Counted from the first letter of the stretch, positions 9,322 through 19,481 are shown. The stretch: 64,000 nucleotides of DNA from Gammaproteobacteria bacterium HGW-Gammaproteobacteria-11 (GCA_002840055.1 PGZJ01000005.1:342340-406339), one strand, 5' to 3'. The notes: generated by a model not told the origin, from the sequence alone. Translations and numbers: made by a program.

Positions 9322-10230
9322 ATGCAAACAATGCTGAAACTGATCAAGCTCCCCAGAATCCTGCTGGCGCTGGCTGCTGTCCTGTTGCTGGTACAACCGG
9401 CCTTCGCAGGTTTGCAGATTGTCGCGACCACGCCGAGTCTTGGCATGCTGGCCAATGAAATTGGTGGCGACCAGGTGACAGTGCGGGTGCTGGCACCGGC
9501 GGATCGGGATGTGCACTACCTGGACGCTCGCCCCAGCTATATGGCGGCCATGCGCCGTGCCGATCTGTTGCTGCACATAGGTGCAGGCCTTGAAGCAGGT
9601 TGGTTGCCAGCGGCGCTCAGCGGTGCGGCCAACCCGGCCATCAATCAAGGGCGGCCCGGCGACTTTCGCGCCGCCAATTTTGTCAGCCTGCGGCAATCCA
9701 AAACCGTACAGGGCCCGAACATGGGCCATGTGCATGCCGAAGGCAACCCGCACTTTACCATCGACCCGCAGCGCCTGGCCTTGCTCGGCGAAGCACTGGC
9801 CCAGCGCATGGGGCAGTTGCAACCAGCCCAGGCCGACTTGTTTGCCGAGCAGGCTGCGCGTTTGGCGGACCGACTGAATGCGGAGGCCGAACGGTTGGCT
9901 GCCCAGGTCAGGCCAGGCCAGGACTATGTGGCGTATCACGAGGATCTGGACTATCTGAGTGAATGGTTGCCGGTCAAGGTGGTGGGCTATCTGGAGCCGG
10001 TACCGGGCATTCCGCCGACCGCGCGGCATTTGCGTGAGCTGACCGCCCAACTGGAGGACACCCAGGGTCATGTGCTGTTTGCGGTTTTTCAGCCGGAGCG
10101 CGGCGCGCGCTATCTGCAGGAACGGCTCGGTTGGTCGGTCAATCCCCTGCCATTGGAGCCGGCACAGCCAACACTGGATAGCTATCTGGCATTGATGTCG
10201 CAGTGGGCCGGTGTCTTTATCCATGACTGA
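9322..10230 (+). CDS. Metal ABC transporter substrate-binding protein (ZnuA/TroA-like)
   Basis: A 302-residue periplasmic binding protein of cluster A-I. The signal peptide ends near PAFA-G (residue 29). Metal-ligand histidines of the family are visible: His65 in DVHYLD, His144 in GNPHFTIDP and His206 in AYHEDLDYL. The long His-rich loop of classic ZnuA is absent, reduced to HVHAEGNPH, so manganese cannot be excluded. The fourth ligand near the C-terminus is not obvious. Its 3' end overlaps the ATPase gene by 8 bp, and it sits behind a His-rich barrel with a Zur-like box, which favours zinc. Confidence 0.85.
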   Translation: MQTMLKLIKLPRILLALAAVLLLVQPAFAGLQIVATTPSLGMLANEIGGDQVTVRVLAPADRDVHYLDARPSYMAAMRRADLLLHIGAGLEAGWLPAALSGAANPAINQGRPGDFRAANFVSLRQSKTVQGPNMGHVHAEGNPHFTIDPQRLALLGEALAQRMGQLQPAQADLFAEQAARLADRLNAEAERLAAQVRPGQDYVAYHEDLDYLSEWLPVKVVGYLEPVPGIPPTARHLRELTAQLEDTQGHVLFAVFQPERGARYLQERLGWSVNPLPLEPAQPTLDSYLALMSQWAGVFIHD

Positions 10231-10819
10231 AGCGCCTTGCTTGCTGGAGTGCAGCGCCCTGGTCATGGGCTTTCAGCGACCCCTGCTGGGGCCGCTGAAT
10301 CTGCGTATGCACCAGGGTGAGCGGCGCCTGATAACCGGACCCAATGGCAGTGGCAAATCACTGTTATTGCAGACATTGGCGGGCCGGGCACAGGTATTAT
10401 CCGGTGATATGCACTTGGCGGATGCTGCCTTGAGCTATCTGGCACAGGAACATCCGCGCCCTTCGCCCTGGCCCCTCAGTGGCTATGACTGGTTTGCCGC
10501 CATGCAGGCAACCACGCCGGATTTACCGGCCGTACAGGCCTTGCTGGGCAAGCGCCTGGATCGCCTGAGCGGCGGACAATGGCAAGTGCTGCGGCTGGCC
10601 GCGGTATTGCAGTCGGCGCGGACGGCTGGACGTCCAGGGCTGATTCTGCTGGATGAACCCTCCAATCATCTGGATGCCGAGGTACGCGCCACGGCCGTGC
10701 AACTGATCCAGCGTATTCCCGCCACCAGCACCTTGTTGATGACCAGCCACGACGAGAATTTCATGCGTGCGCTGGGCTTTACTGCTACCCCGATGGAGCA
10801 ATTGCTTGAGCCTGCATGA
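10223..10819 (+). CDS. Metal ABC transporter ATP-binding protein (ZnuC-like)
   Basis: A short ABC ATPase of 198 residues that would power import of the metal delivered by the upstream binding protein. Walker A is GPNGSGKS, the signature is LSGGQ, and Walker B is LILLDEP followed by SNHLD; the switch His is in MTSHDE. The ATG at 10223 overlaps the binding-protein gene; a GTG at 10211 is an alternative. It is shorter than typical ZnuC (about 250 residues), lacking the C-terminal extension. Cytoplasmic face of the inner membrane. Confidence 0.88.
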   Translation: MTEAPCLLECSALVMGFQRPLLGPLNLRMHQGERRLITGPNGSGKSLLLQTLAGRAQVLSGDMHLADAALSYLAQEHPRPSPWPLSGYDWFAAMQATTPDLPAVQALLGKRLDRLSGGQWQVLRLAAVLQSARTAGRPGLILLDEPSNHLDAEVRATAVQLIQRIPATSTLLMTSHDENFMRALGFTATPMEQLLEPA

Positions 10820-11579
10820 CTGGTTTCTCTTGCCACTGGTCAACGGTCTGTTGACCACCCTGTTGCTTGGCCTGGCCGGTGTCGGGCTGCTGCTGCGCGG
10901 CTCAGTCTGGCAAGTCTTTGCGGTTAGCCAGTGGGCAGCGGTCGGCGGCGTACTGGCCTCGGTACTGGCAGTACCAGTGCTGCTACCGGCGTTGCTGCTG
11001 GCCTCGCTGGCACTGGCGATCCAGCGCCGTTGGCAGGATGCCGAGCGGCTATCCCTGACGCTGTTTCTGGCGGGTCTGGCGCTGATTACCCTGCTGGTTG
11101 CCAATATCGCCACCGCCAGCCTGGCTGCGTCTCGCTGGGTCGATGGCCAGTTGTATTTCACCGGCCTGGCCGAGCTGATCGGGCTGGTCGTGCTGGTAGC
11201 AGTGAGCCTGATAGTGCTGCCAAGGCTGCGCAGCGTCTGGCTGTGGGCCCAACGACAACCGGATGTCAGTGCTCAGCCTGGCCCCGGCTGGCATTGGCAT
11301 ATGCTGGAGTTGGCCTGGCTGGTGCTGGTCATTGTACTGGGTGCCCAGACCCTGGGTGTGCCCGGCGCAATGGCCACGCTGCTGCTGCCGGCCTGGGCCG
11401 CCGCGCGCGTGGCGCACAATCTGGCGCAGTTGCTGATCTGGAGTCAGGTACTGGCCCTGCTGGCCTTTGTCATCGCCTGGGTAGTCAGTCTGTGGCTGGA
11501 CCAACCTTTTGCCCCCACCTTGATCGTCACGCAGCTGAGCATCACCGGCGTGTTGTTCACCCTGAATCGGCAACGCTAG
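10806..11579 (+). CDS. Metal ABC transporter permease (ZnuB-like, ABC-3 family)
   Basis: An inner-membrane permease with about eight hydrophobic helices (for example LVNGLLTTLLLGLAGVGLLL and LIGLVVLVAVSLIVLPRL), the pattern of ABC-3 metal permeases. The start is not an ATG. I favour TTG at 10806, with GGAG seven bases upstream, which overlaps the end of the ATPase gene; GTG at 10767 would lengthen the overlap to 53 bp. With this start the protein has 257 residues. It completes a four-gene metal-acquisition operon with the barrel, binding protein and ATPase. Confidence 0.82.
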   Translation: MSLHDWFLLPLVNGLLTTLLLGLAGVGLLLRGSVWQVFAVSQWAAVGGVLASVLAVPVLLPALLLASLALAIQRRWQDAERLSLTLFLAGLALITLLVANIATASLAASRWVDGQLYFTGLAELIGLVVLVAVSLIVLPRLRSVWLWAQRQPDVSAQPGPGWHWHMLELAWLVLVIVLGAQTLGVPGAMATLLLPAWAAARVAHNLAQLLIWSQVLALLAFVIAWVVSLWLDQPFAPTLIVTQLSITGVLFTLNRQR

Positions 11580-11644
11580 CCAGGCGCCTGTAACCTGGCC
11601 GTCATGTCAGTGAAATATTATCGCCGGAGCTCAGCCCTCTGGTG

Positions 11645-13996
11645 ATGATGTATCCAATGAAGATTTCTACGCGTTTAATGCTCGGTGCGTCGCTATTGAC
11701 GGTATTGGCGGTGGTGCTGTCATCCGGCTTTACCGGCTGGCAGGCGTTGGGCAGAAGCAGTCAGGTGGTTGATGACAGCGTCAAAATGCAGTTTCAGGCC
11801 GTTGCCGGCGGCCGGGCTACCAGCCTGCAGTTGCAGCTGCAAAGCCACCATGACCTGTTGCTGTCTACCGCCAACAACCGCATGACCCAGGAAGCCATCT
11901 ACGGTTTTGTCCGGCCCTTTGTCTCCTATCGGTATGAAGTGCAGGCGCCCTCTTTGGAGGCGCTTCAGGCCAGCATGACGCAGTGGTATACCGAGCAGTT
12001 TCAGCCGCTGTACGCTGAACGCACGCTGGGTCGTGAAGCGCCTTTCCAGGACTGGATCAGCCAGACCCGCTATGAAGGGCTGTTGATCCAGAACAGCTAT
12101 GTCCGGGATAACCCCAACCCGGCAGATCAACTGGCCCAGCTGGTTGACCGTGACGATGCCACCATCTACGGCCAGCAGCACCGGCGTTATCACGAAAGTT
12201 ATCGGGAGATAACCCAGCGTTATGGCTACCACGACCTGATGCTGGTGGATGCCGCCAGCCTCGAGGTGATCTACAGCGTCAGCAAAGGGCCGGTGTATGC
12301 CACCTCGCTGGCCACCGGCCCCTTTGCCGAATCGGCGCTGGCAGAGCTGGTAAGCCAGATGCGTGATCAGCCCGACAAGGACCGCTTCTGGGTTTCTGAC
12401 TTTTCGCGTTTCAGCGGCTATTTTGACCAGCATGTGGTGTTTTTTGCCGTGCCGGTCTTTCACCCGGTTTACAGCCCGGATAAACCCCTGGGTTTTCTGG
12501 TGGCGCAGCTGCCTGCCGAGCGCTTCACCAGCATCATGACCGAGCAGGGCAACTGGCAGGCGATTGGGCTTGGTCGTACCGGTGATGCTTATCTGGTGGC
12601 GGATGACGGACGCTTGATCACCGAGCCCCGGGCGATGTTCGAGAACCCGGAGCAAACCCTTGCGCAGTTGCCGCTGCAGGACCAGCAGGCCGAGGACATC
12701 ACGGCGATGCAGCGTTATCAGCGGCTTAATGGTCGTTATCGCATCAGCAGCCCAGGTGTCAGCGCAGCGATTGCCGGCAATAGTGGTATCGGTCTGGACC
12801 AGGGCCTGCTTGGCGAAGCGGTATTGAAGAGCTGGCAGCCGCTGCAGATCGGTGGTCGGAATTTTGCCCTGATTACCGAGCAGGCCATCAGCGAAAGTTT
12901 CGGGGCCCTGGATGCACTGCGCGAGAACATCATCATGGGTGTGCTGTTGTCCGTCGTTATTCTGGCAGCGCTGGCGGCCCTGGCCAGTTGGTGGCTGACC
13001 CGTCTGGTCGTCAAGCCACTGGATGGGCTTGCCCTGGCAATAGGTCAGGTCGCCCGTGAGCGCGATCTGCGCAGCAGAATGCCGGATGCCAGCCGGGATG
13101 AAATCGGCCTGATGGCCGGTGCGCTCAACCAATTGTTCGATACCTTTGCCGCGCTGGTCGGGCGCATTCATCAGAGTGCGGATGCCACGCTGGCAGCCAG
13201 TGCGCGCAACGTTGGTATCGCTCAGGACTGTCAGTCTGCTGCGCAGCGCCAGCAGGCGGCGCTGGCCGCCGTGGACCAGCAATCCAAGGCATTGCTGCAG
13301 GCCTTTGATGGCATCGCCGTGTTGGTGGCGCAATCGGCAGAGCTGGCCAGGCAAGCAGACAACAGCGCCAGCCTCGGTCAGGCTGCGGTAGACAAGGTCA
13401 GTCAGCAGGTCACACAACTGTCTGATGAGGTGGGGCAGTCCTGCCAGAGTATGGCCGAACTGCAAAAAGCCGCCGTGGATATCACCTCCGTACTGGACAC
13501 CATCGAGAGCATCGCCGGGCAGACCAATCTGCTGGCGCTGAATGCGGCCATTGAAGCCGCCCGCGCGGGTGAGCAGGGCCGAGGTTTTGCCGTGGTCGCA
13601 GACGAGGTCAGACGCCTGGCGCGCAGCACCCAGGATGCCACCGGGGAGATCCAGCAGATGCTCGACCGACTGCGTGCCACGGTTTCAGAGGCCTCGGCCG
13701 GCCTGGAGCGCGAACAGGCCAGTACGCGGCAGTGCCTGCAGGCCTCTGCCGAGGCCAGCCACCTGTTGGTTGGCATACTTGAACAGGTTGGCCAGATCAG
13801 CCAAGCCACACAGGGCATCGATACGGCCATTCAGGACGAGAACCAGCGGGCAGTGGTGATGGGTCATACCCTGGCGGATATTCACCGAGACGCCGAGGGC
13901 TCAGCGCGAGCCATGGACAGTTTGGCCGAGATTGCCAAGGCGCAGAACCAGTTGGCACTTGAGGGTAAAACGGCCGCCTCGGCCTTTGTTGTCTGA
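11645..13996 (+). CDS. Methyl-accepting chemotaxis protein
   Basis: A chemoreceptor of about 783 residues. A first membrane helix (residues about 10-32) precedes a large periplasmic region of about 380 residues, probably a double-Cache sensor. A second helix ([20 protein letters not shown]), a HAMP domain ([20 protein letters not shown]) and the signalling hairpin follow, with the family core [20 protein letters not shown] and [14 protein letters not shown]. It signals to CheA/CheW. The C-terminus ends ASAFVV, without the NWETF-type tether. Start is ambiguous among GTG 11642, ATG 11645, 11648 and 11657. The ligand is unknown. Confidence 0.9.
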   Translation: MMYPMKISTRLMLGASLLTVLAVVLSSGFTGWQALGRSSQVVDDSVKMQFQAVAGGRATSLQLQLQSHHDLLLSTANNRMTQEAIYGFVRPFVSYRYEVQAPSLEALQASMTQWYTEQFQPLYAERTLGREAPFQDWISQTRYEGLLIQNSYVRDNPNPADQLAQLVDRDDATIYGQQHRRYHESYREITQRYGYHDLMLVDAASLEVIYSVSKGPVYATSLATGPFAESALAELVSQMRDQPDKDRFWVSDFSRFSGYFDQHVVFFAVPVFHPVYSPDKPLGFLVAQLPAERFTSIMTEQGNWQAIGLGRTGDAYLVADDGRLITEPRAMFENPEQTLAQLPLQDQQAEDITAMQRYQRLNGRYRISSPGVSAAIAGNSGIGLDQGLLGEAVLKSWQPLQIGGRNFALITEQAISESFGALDALRENIIMGVLLSVVILAALAALASWWLTRLVVKPLDGLALAIGQVARERDLRSRMPDASRDEIGLMAGALNQLFDTFAALVGRIHQSADATLAASARNVGIAQDCQSAAQRQQAALAAVDQQSKALLQAFDGIAVLVAQSAELARQADNSASLGQAAVDKVSQQVTQLSDEVGQSCQSMAELQKAAVDITSVLDTIESIAGQTNLLALNAAIEAARAGEQGRGFAVVADEVRRLARSTQDATGEIQQMLDRLRATVSEASAGLEREQASTRQCLQASAEASHLLVGILEQVGQISQATQGIDTAIQDENQRAVVMGHTLADIHRDAEGSARAMDSLAEIAKAQNQLALEGKTAASAFVV

Positions 13997-14012
13997 CGCC
14001 GGGGTTGTTGGA

Positions 14013-14056
14013 ACAGAGCGCTGGGCAGTAGTCGTTGCCCAGCGCTCTGTTTGTTT
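14013..14056 (+). terminator. Strong rho-independent terminator after the chemoreceptor gene
   Basis: A perfect 15-bp stem (ACAGAGCGCTGGGCA, 14013-14027, with its complement at 14036-14050), an 8-base loop, and TTGTTT after it. It lies 17 bp after the chemoreceptor stop and between convergent genes, so it may also slow transcription from the minus-strand hydrolase operon, though the T-run exists only on the plus side. Confidence 0.85.
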
Positions 14057-14078
14057 ATCGCGTTGACGCCTAGGCGTA

Positions 14079-14939
14079 TTACTCGGCGGATTGTAGGTTG
14101 TGACTGTTAATCCACCCCAGCACCCCGGCAATCATCTGCTGGTCAGCCAGAATCCTGTTGTGGCCGCCGACCGGCAACCAGAGCGGCCGAGCGGTGGGGG
14201 CGTGAAGATTGTCCCTGGCATCGGATAACGGAACAATGGCATCGTCCTCGGCATGAACCAGCAGGATTGGCGCCGTCATAGAAGTTAATGCGTTATCAAC
14301 GCGGTAACGTTCCAGAGGCTCTCCCAGGGCTTCAGCAATCTGCACGATCATATGTTGTATGGCGCGCCTGCCAAGCCCCTGACGCTTGGCTTGAGCCAGG
14401 GCATAGTCCTCTGCGCCGCGTGGTGCGCTGATCAGCACGACACTGTGGGGCGTGAGTCCAAAATCTTCTGCTGCCAAGGCTGTCATTGCGGCGCCGATCG
14501 AATGGGCAATAACCGTACAGGGCTGCGTGAGCGTTGCTGCGACTTCAGCTATCGAGCGTGCCAGTAAAGGCAGTGGTGCCTGTTTTCCGTCTGCTTCACC
14601 GTGCCCGGGAAGGTCCAGGGCAGCAACCTGGAAGTTGGCCTCAAGCAAGGGTGAAACGAAGCCGCCCATGGCAAAATGGTCACGCTCCCAGCCGTGCACC
14701 AAGAGCACGGTTGGACCGCTTCCTTTGACCCAAAGCGGCACCTGATGGCCCTGAATGCAGAGGGTGCTGCGTGTAAAGCCGTCGAAGGCCTCTGACCATT
14801 GTTGTCTGCTGGTATTGGGTCGAGGCTGCAAAAAAGCGCGCGCCCCAAGCGCGCCGAAATAGCGCGGGAAAAGCGTCGACAGTAAAGTTGCGATTTTCAT
14901 TGTTGCTGATGTCTCAGGTCGTGATGTCTGACTGGTCAT
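14079..14939 (-). CDS. Alpha/beta-fold hydrolase
   Basis: A 286-residue alpha/beta hydrolase. The oxyanion segment is VLLVHGWERD, the nucleophile elbow is VIAHSIGAA (Ala instead of the first Gly of GxSxG), the acid is probably in LVHAEDDAIVP, and the catalytic His is in LPVGGHNRIL. GAGGG eight bases before the ATG supports the start. It is the last gene of a minus-strand operon after the DUF1302-type barrel (36-bp gap), whose first gene encodes an RND transporter. An esterase or lipase acting on a lipid or hydrophobic compound handled by the transporter is a reasonable guess, not shown. Confidence 0.82.
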   Translation of the reverse strand: MTSQTSRPETSATMKIATLLSTLFPRYFGALGARAFLQPRPNTSRQQWSEAFDGFTRSTLCIQGHQVPLWVKGSGPTVLLVHGWERDHFAMGGFVSPLLEANFQVAALDLPGHGEADGKQAPLPLLARSIAEVAATLTQPCTVIAHSIGAAMTALAAEDFGLTPHSVVLISAPRGAEDYALAQAKRQGLGRRAIQHMIVQIAEALGEPLERYRVDNALTSMTAPILLVHAEDDAIVPLSDARDNLHAPTARPLWLPVGGHNRILADQQMIAGVLGWINSHNLQSAE

Positions 14940-14975
14940 GCTTGCGCCCTCTTGTCTGGGTTTTTGATCTGACGG

Positions 14976-16292
14976 TTAGAACGCATAGCTGAGGCCTGCA
15001 TGAACTCGGTTGGCAGGTCTGAACTGACCGAACAAGCCATCGCTGTCGCCATAAAACAGATCGGCGCCCACTCGGCCTGACAGCGCACTGCTGATTTGAT
15101 AGCGGGCTTTTAGTTGAACCAGACCATCGTCCTGGTTGAGGCCGTGAATAACAAAGGCTTCCAGTGCTAAGGCCTCATTCAACAGGTTATGCCGGGCAAG
15201 CGCTGTAATCTGAGTCGTTGTTTGGTCGCGTACAACGGAACTGGCAGGCTCCGTGAGGTGGCTCTGAAACAGCTGGAAGCTAAGGAATGTGTCAGTTAAA
15301 CCGCTGTAGTCGATGCCGATGACATAAGCGAGTTCTGGGCTGGCATCAACGCCGTTGTCGTCCTGTGACGGGTCTGCAACCCAATAACGATCTGTCGAAT
15401 AGCCCAGCTCACCACGAAAGGCAAAGTCGCCAAAGGCATTGGATGCGGTTACCCCTACCAAATGTGAGCGCTCATAGGTCGGGGATACCCGCACGCTGTT
15501 CTGGCTTTGGCTCAAGTAGAAAACGGCTTGATCCTGATAGTGGTAGAGGTAGTTCAGACTCAGATCCCAGCCACCGACAAAGCCCTTCCAGCGCACACCG
15601 GTATCAGCGTCCTGCAGTGGTTTTTTTGGACGATCGTAGTCAACCAGCGTAACCGGCACATTCGAAGGTGCACTTGGAACCAGCAAGGGTGAACTGAAGG
15701 CAAAGGCCGCGTCGGAGGCGGGTAGTTGATCATAGGTCTGATCGGCGATCAGAACCCACTGCAACATGCCCACGCCGAGTGGGGTTTCGAGGTTCAGCAT
15801 CCACAAGGGGATTCGGCGGTCATCAACGTCAGGCAAAATAAACTCGCGATAGTCGATAGGGTTTAGCACATCCAGCACCCGTAAGCCGTCGGCCTGGCCC
15901 CATACCACCTGCTGCTTGCCCAGGCGGATATAGGTATCTTCAAGTGTCGCGTCGATATAAAGCTCTCTAAGCTCCAGATCCGCATGGCTACCCAGGTAGG
16001 CGCGGCGATTCCAGTGGCTGCGCGACGGCTGGGTTGGTTGTCCCGGAGCAAGCGTATCCACAGCGTCGGCCCGGCTGCGAAGGATCAGTGTGCTTCGGGT
16101 CGATTCGCTCAGATTGAAATCCCACCTGGGCGTCACTATCAGCTCTGACTTCTGGATGTCACCTCCCCCGGTGCGCAGCGCCAGGCTGTAGTCTGCAATA
16201 CCTTGGAAGGTCAGCGCCGAGGCCGGGTGACAGAGCCCTGCCGGGATTAGCAGCAGGATCAGTTTATTGAGCCAGGAATACCTGTTCCCCAT
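14976..16292 (-). CDS. DUF1302-type outer-membrane protein
   Basis: A 438-residue protein with signal peptide (LLLIPAGLCHPASA) and a predicted beta-barrel ending in the aromatic C-terminus LSYAF typical of outer-membrane proteins. The stretch LGKQQVVWGQADGLRVLDVL, followed by NPIDYREFIL and RIPLWMLN, is the signature I associate with DUF1302-family barrels. These often occur with RND (MMPL-like) transporters and LolA/DUF1329-like periplasmic proteins. Here the gene starts 1 bp after the stop of exactly such an RND/LolA-like fusion (TAACATG), so translation is coupled. Likely role: outer-membrane step of a lipid-like transport route. Confidence 0.75.
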   Translation of the reverse strand: MGNRYSWLNKLILLLIPAGLCHPASALTFQGIADYSLALRTGGGDIQKSELIVTPRWDFNLSESTRSTLILRSRADAVDTLAPGQPTQPSRSHWNRRAYLGSHADLELRELYIDATLEDTYIRLGKQQVVWGQADGLRVLDVLNPIDYREFILPDVDDRRIPLWMLNLETPLGVGMLQWVLIADQTYDQLPASDAAFAFSSPLLVPSAPSNVPVTLVDYDRPKKPLQDADTGVRWKGFVGGWDLSLNYLYHYQDQAVFYLSQSQNSVRVSPTYERSHLVGVTASNAFGDFAFRGELGYSTDRYWVADPSQDDNGVDASPELAYVIGIDYSGLTDTFLSFQLFQSHLTEPASSVVRDQTTTQITALARHNLLNEALALEAFVIHGLNQDDGLVQLKARYQISSALSGRVGADLFYGDSDGLFGQFRPANRVHAGLSYAF

Positions 16293-16293
16293 G

Positions 16294-19200
16294 TTATAGC
16301 CCCCTTACCAGCGTGCGCTGGTCGAAGGTGCGTTCAGGCACATCGCTCTGGTAGTCGACATTGGTGCTGGTCAGCAGGGTGCTATGGCCGCTCTTGTGGT
16401 TGCTGGCCCGTACCTGTAATACCGTCCAGATATCATCGATTTGCGCAATGTCGAGATTCTCGATGGTTTTAAGGTGATTGCCATTTACATCCCAATAGTC
16501 ACTTTTACGCGAGATCCAGATGTTCGGATCGATATGCCAAACTGCCCTGCTGTAGCCGAGCTCGTCGGCAATTTCATTATTCGCGGGTGTGCCTTCCACC
16601 ACCAGGCAGGTTATACCGCCTACCACATCCTGCCCGGTCACGCGGAAGGTGTAATCCTGCAAGCCAACCTTGTTCTCACTTTTGATTTCTTCGTAGCTGA
16701 AATCGGTGCCCAGAAAAGCGTCTCCGCGATTGGATGCCGGGATTCGTCTTACTTTGCGTAAGGCGGGCAAAAACAGCCACTGATCGTCTTCTGCTGCACT
16801 GTCGGGATAGTCGTAGGTAAGAAACCCCGTTCCCCTGACGTTTGCAGGTGCTGTATAAAACAGGATGGTGCGTTTTTCGTCGTCGAAATAACGGCGATAG
16901 GCCTTTATCTCCTGAGTTCGAGTTTGCCCGCGGCGGTCCGTCAGTTCCAGGCGCATGTCCCGGGAAACTTGCTGGCCCTCGTCACGGCTTGCAACGTTGC
17001 GCATGATGTCCAGCCCGTCGGGCAGCGCCTGAGCAGAAACGTCCGGTGCGTTAAAAGCGCCGAGCGTCATGATCGCCAGCATGGCCGCAGTAGAGGCGCC
17101 CTGCGTTACACCATTTGAAGTGGACGTTGATCTAATGATGCAGGCCGGTTTCAGCATCAGTACCAAAGCCGGCAGCAGCGTTACGCTGGCAACGAATGCG
17201 GTGCCCACGGCGAGTGCAACCAATCCACCGAAGCGGATCAATGGCGGTACATCACTCAGACAAAGTACGCCGAAACCCAGCGCGACGGCAGCGAGGTTGA
17301 ACAACAGTGCCCGGCCAGTTGTGGGAAAAAGCTCGGCCATGATTGCGATAGCAGGGCGTTCGGTTTGGCGGCCAAGTTCTCGCAGTCGCTCTAGGGTATG
17401 CATGGAAAAATCAACACTGAGTCCAATGGCAATGGCCGCAAACATCGAGGTGCCGACCCCGAGCCAGATGTTGAAAAAGCCCATGACGGCGTAGATCAGA
17501 AGAATGGACATGCCTACCGGAACAATCGCCAGTAGCCCGGCGGTCACGGACCTGAACAACAGGCTGGCCATCACCAGTACGGCAAGAAGCGAGACGACAA
17601 CACTGCTGGTATGGCTTTGGGCGATACCGTTAATCCAGTGATAGTCGACGTGGACACGCCCGGTCAGCGTGGCGCTCATGCCGGGCTCATTGAAATGCTC
17701 CGCAAGGTACGCTTCTACCTGTGGAACCAACTTTCGGTTGTTGCTGAAGGCATTTGTATCGAGATGCGCGCGAACCAGCGCTTGCCGGTGTGTGCTATCT
17801 ATTTCGTTCTCGAAATCGGTTGGGTTGCCCGAGGTTGAATACAGCAAAAACAGCTGAGCAATGAGCAGGCTGTCATCCGGAATGACATATTGATCCAGCT
17901 GGTTTTCGTTAACCGCGCGATTCATCTGTTTTACATAGTCAACGATGGATGTACTGCCGTTCACATGCGGCTGGTTTTCCAGGAAGCGTTGCAGAGCTTC
18001 AATCTTGCGCAGACGAGCCGGATCGTGCAGGCCTTCGATCTCTGCTGTCTCAACCAGCACGTCGAGGTGATAAGTACCATCCATGGCATTATTGATGCGC
18101 TTATCTGCTTGGTATAGAGGCTCTGATGATTTGAAATTCTCAATACGTTGGTCTTCGACCTGGACGCGGGATAGGCCAATGGCACCAATAATGCCAACCG
18201 TGACGCCCACTGCAACCACGGTACGGGGGTACTTCAGGACGATAGAGCCCAGCCCGGTCATCAGGCGCTGGCTCATTTTTCCGGACGGGTTGTCTGATTT
18301 GCCGCTGCGTGACGTCTTGGGTCGTGATTTCAGCAAGCTCATCGCGGCGGGTAACACCGTTAGGCTATAGAGCCACGCGACACAAACGGCCAAGGCGCCG
18401 AACAGGCCAAAGGCCTTGATCGGTGGCATATCCGATGTGCTGTACAAGGCCAGAAAGCCGGCCACGGTAGTGACGGTTGTCATGGTAATGGGGCGCGCCA
18501 TCACCAGCATGGTGCGAATCACCAGTTCTTGTTGATGTGCCGCTGGTGTTTTTGTCTGTTCTTCAAAATATTGGCTGAACACATGGATGGAGTCGGCCAC
18601 GGCAATGCCGATCATGCAGACGATCAGACCATTGGTAATGACATAAAACGGCGTAGCGCTGGCGGCCATAAGCCCCAGCGTTATTGCAACAGTGGCCAAT
18701 ATGATCAGATTTGGCAGCAGGGTGGCGGCAAGCGAACGAAATGCAAGAAACAGAATTAACGTAATAATCAAGCCGGCGAAGGGATTGAGCCGCTGGGCGT
18801 CCTGATCAATGTAGCTGGACAGGTAGCCGGCAACTGCACCTTCACCCGCGACCATCAGTTCATCTTCTGCGCCCGTGGGTGCATAGGAGATCAACTTCAG
18901 TATCTCGTCGTAGGTCTGCTGGGCTTGGTCCTCGTCCAGGATTTCCACGACAACCAGGGTTGCTGTTCCGTCACGCGCTACCAGGCTGCCTTGGTACAGC
19001 GGGAAATCGGCAATTGCCTGGCGAACCGCAGAAGCCTGAGCTTGTGTTGTCGGAAGCGGATCAAGAAATTCATCTACTTCCATGCCTATATCCGTACCGA
19101 CTACGTTTGACTCGGTGGACAGACTCATCACGCGGTCCGGATCAACGTTATCCAGTGCCGACACGGCGTTGGTCAGCCAGTCTACAAGCTTAAGGCTGGT

Positions 19201-19464
19201 AGGGTTGAAGATGCCTTCATCGCCCTCATTGACGATGGCCACTACAATCGGATCGCGCAGACCAAAGAGTTCTTCGACTTGTTCGCGGTAAAGCAGCGCC
19301 GGATTGTCGGGGTGAATGAATGCCCCGGCTGACGTGTCTTTGGTCAGCGTGGGTATTGCCGTCGCGGCAGCGGCAATTAATGCAGCCCCGAGCAGCAGAA
19401 TCAGCCAGCGCAACTTGAGCACCACGTGGAAGTATCGTTCTAGACGACCCAGTTTGGTGTGCAT
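16294..19464 (-). CDS. RND (MMPL-type) transporter fused to a LolA-like periplasmic domain
   Basis: A 1056-residue fusion. Residues about 1-775 are an RND/MMPL exporter with two repeats of six helices and charged helices (MIGIAVADSIHVFSQYF; AIAIGLSVDFSMHTLERL). A short linker leads to a signal-peptide-like hydrophobic segment (residues about 785-806, ending DVSAQA). Residues about 808-1056 resemble outer-membrane lipoprotein-sorting (LolA-like) proteins, with GTGFLTYDYP, QWLFLPALRKVRRI and FLGTDFSYEE. These are separate genes in many genomes. AAGGAG seven bases upstream fixes the start. A perfect palindrome lies 18 bp before the ATG. Likely exports or sorts a lipid-like molecule. Confidence 0.85.
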   Translation of the reverse strand: MHTKLGRLERYFHVVLKLRWLILLLGAALIAAAATAIPTLTKDTSAGAFIHPDNPALLYREQVEELFGLRDPIVVAIVNEGDEGIFNPTSLKLVDWLTNAVSALDNVDPDRVMSLSTESNVVGTDIGMEVDEFLDPLPTTQAQASAVRQAIADFPLYQGSLVARDGTATLVVVEILDEDQAQQTYDEILKLISYAPTGAEDELMVAGEGAVAGYLSSYIDQDAQRLNPFAGLIITLILFLAFRSLAATLLPNLIILATVAITLGLMAASATPFYVITNGLIVCMIGIAVADSIHVFSQYFEEQTKTPAAHQQELVIRTMLVMARPITMTTVTTVAGFLALYSTSDMPPIKAFGLFGALAVCVAWLYSLTVLPAAMSLLKSRPKTSRSGKSDNPSGKMSQRLMTGLGSIVLKYPRTVVAVGVTVGIIGAIGLSRVQVEDQRIENFKSSEPLYQADKRINNAMDGTYHLDVLVETAEIEGLHDPARLRKIEALQRFLENQPHVNGSTSIVDYVKQMNRAVNENQLDQYVIPDDSLLIAQLFLLYSTSGNPTDFENEIDSTHRQALVRAHLDTNAFSNNRKLVPQVEAYLAEHFNEPGMSATLTGRVHVDYHWINGIAQSHTSSVVVSLLAVLVMASLLFRSVTAGLLAIVPVGMSILLIYAVMGFFNIWLGVGTSMFAAIAIGLSVDFSMHTLERLRELGRQTERPAIAIMAELFPTTGRALLFNLAAVALGFGVLCLSDVPPLIRFGGLVALAVGTAFVASVTLLPALVLMLKPACIIRSTSTSNGVTQGASTAAMLAIMTLGAFNAPDVSAQALPDGLDIMRNVASRDEGQQVSRDMRLELTDRRGQTRTQEIKAYRRYFDDEKRTILFYTAPANVRGTGFLTYDYPDSAAEDDQWLFLPALRKVRRIPASNRGDAFLGTDFSYEEIKSENKVGLQDYTFRVTGQDVVGGITCLVVEGTPANNEIADELGYSRAVWHIDPNIWISRKSDYWDVNGNHLKTIENLDIAQIDDIWTVLQVRASNHKSGHSTLLTSTNVDYQSDVPERTFDQRTLVRGL

Positions 19465-19481
19465 GTGTATCTCCTTATTTA

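Noticed and set aside
11720-13465. Long antisense open frame (about 580 codons) opposite the chemoreceptor gene
   Set aside because: It mirrors a GC-rich coding gene, has no protein-like domain, and the chemoreceptor on the other strand is certain.
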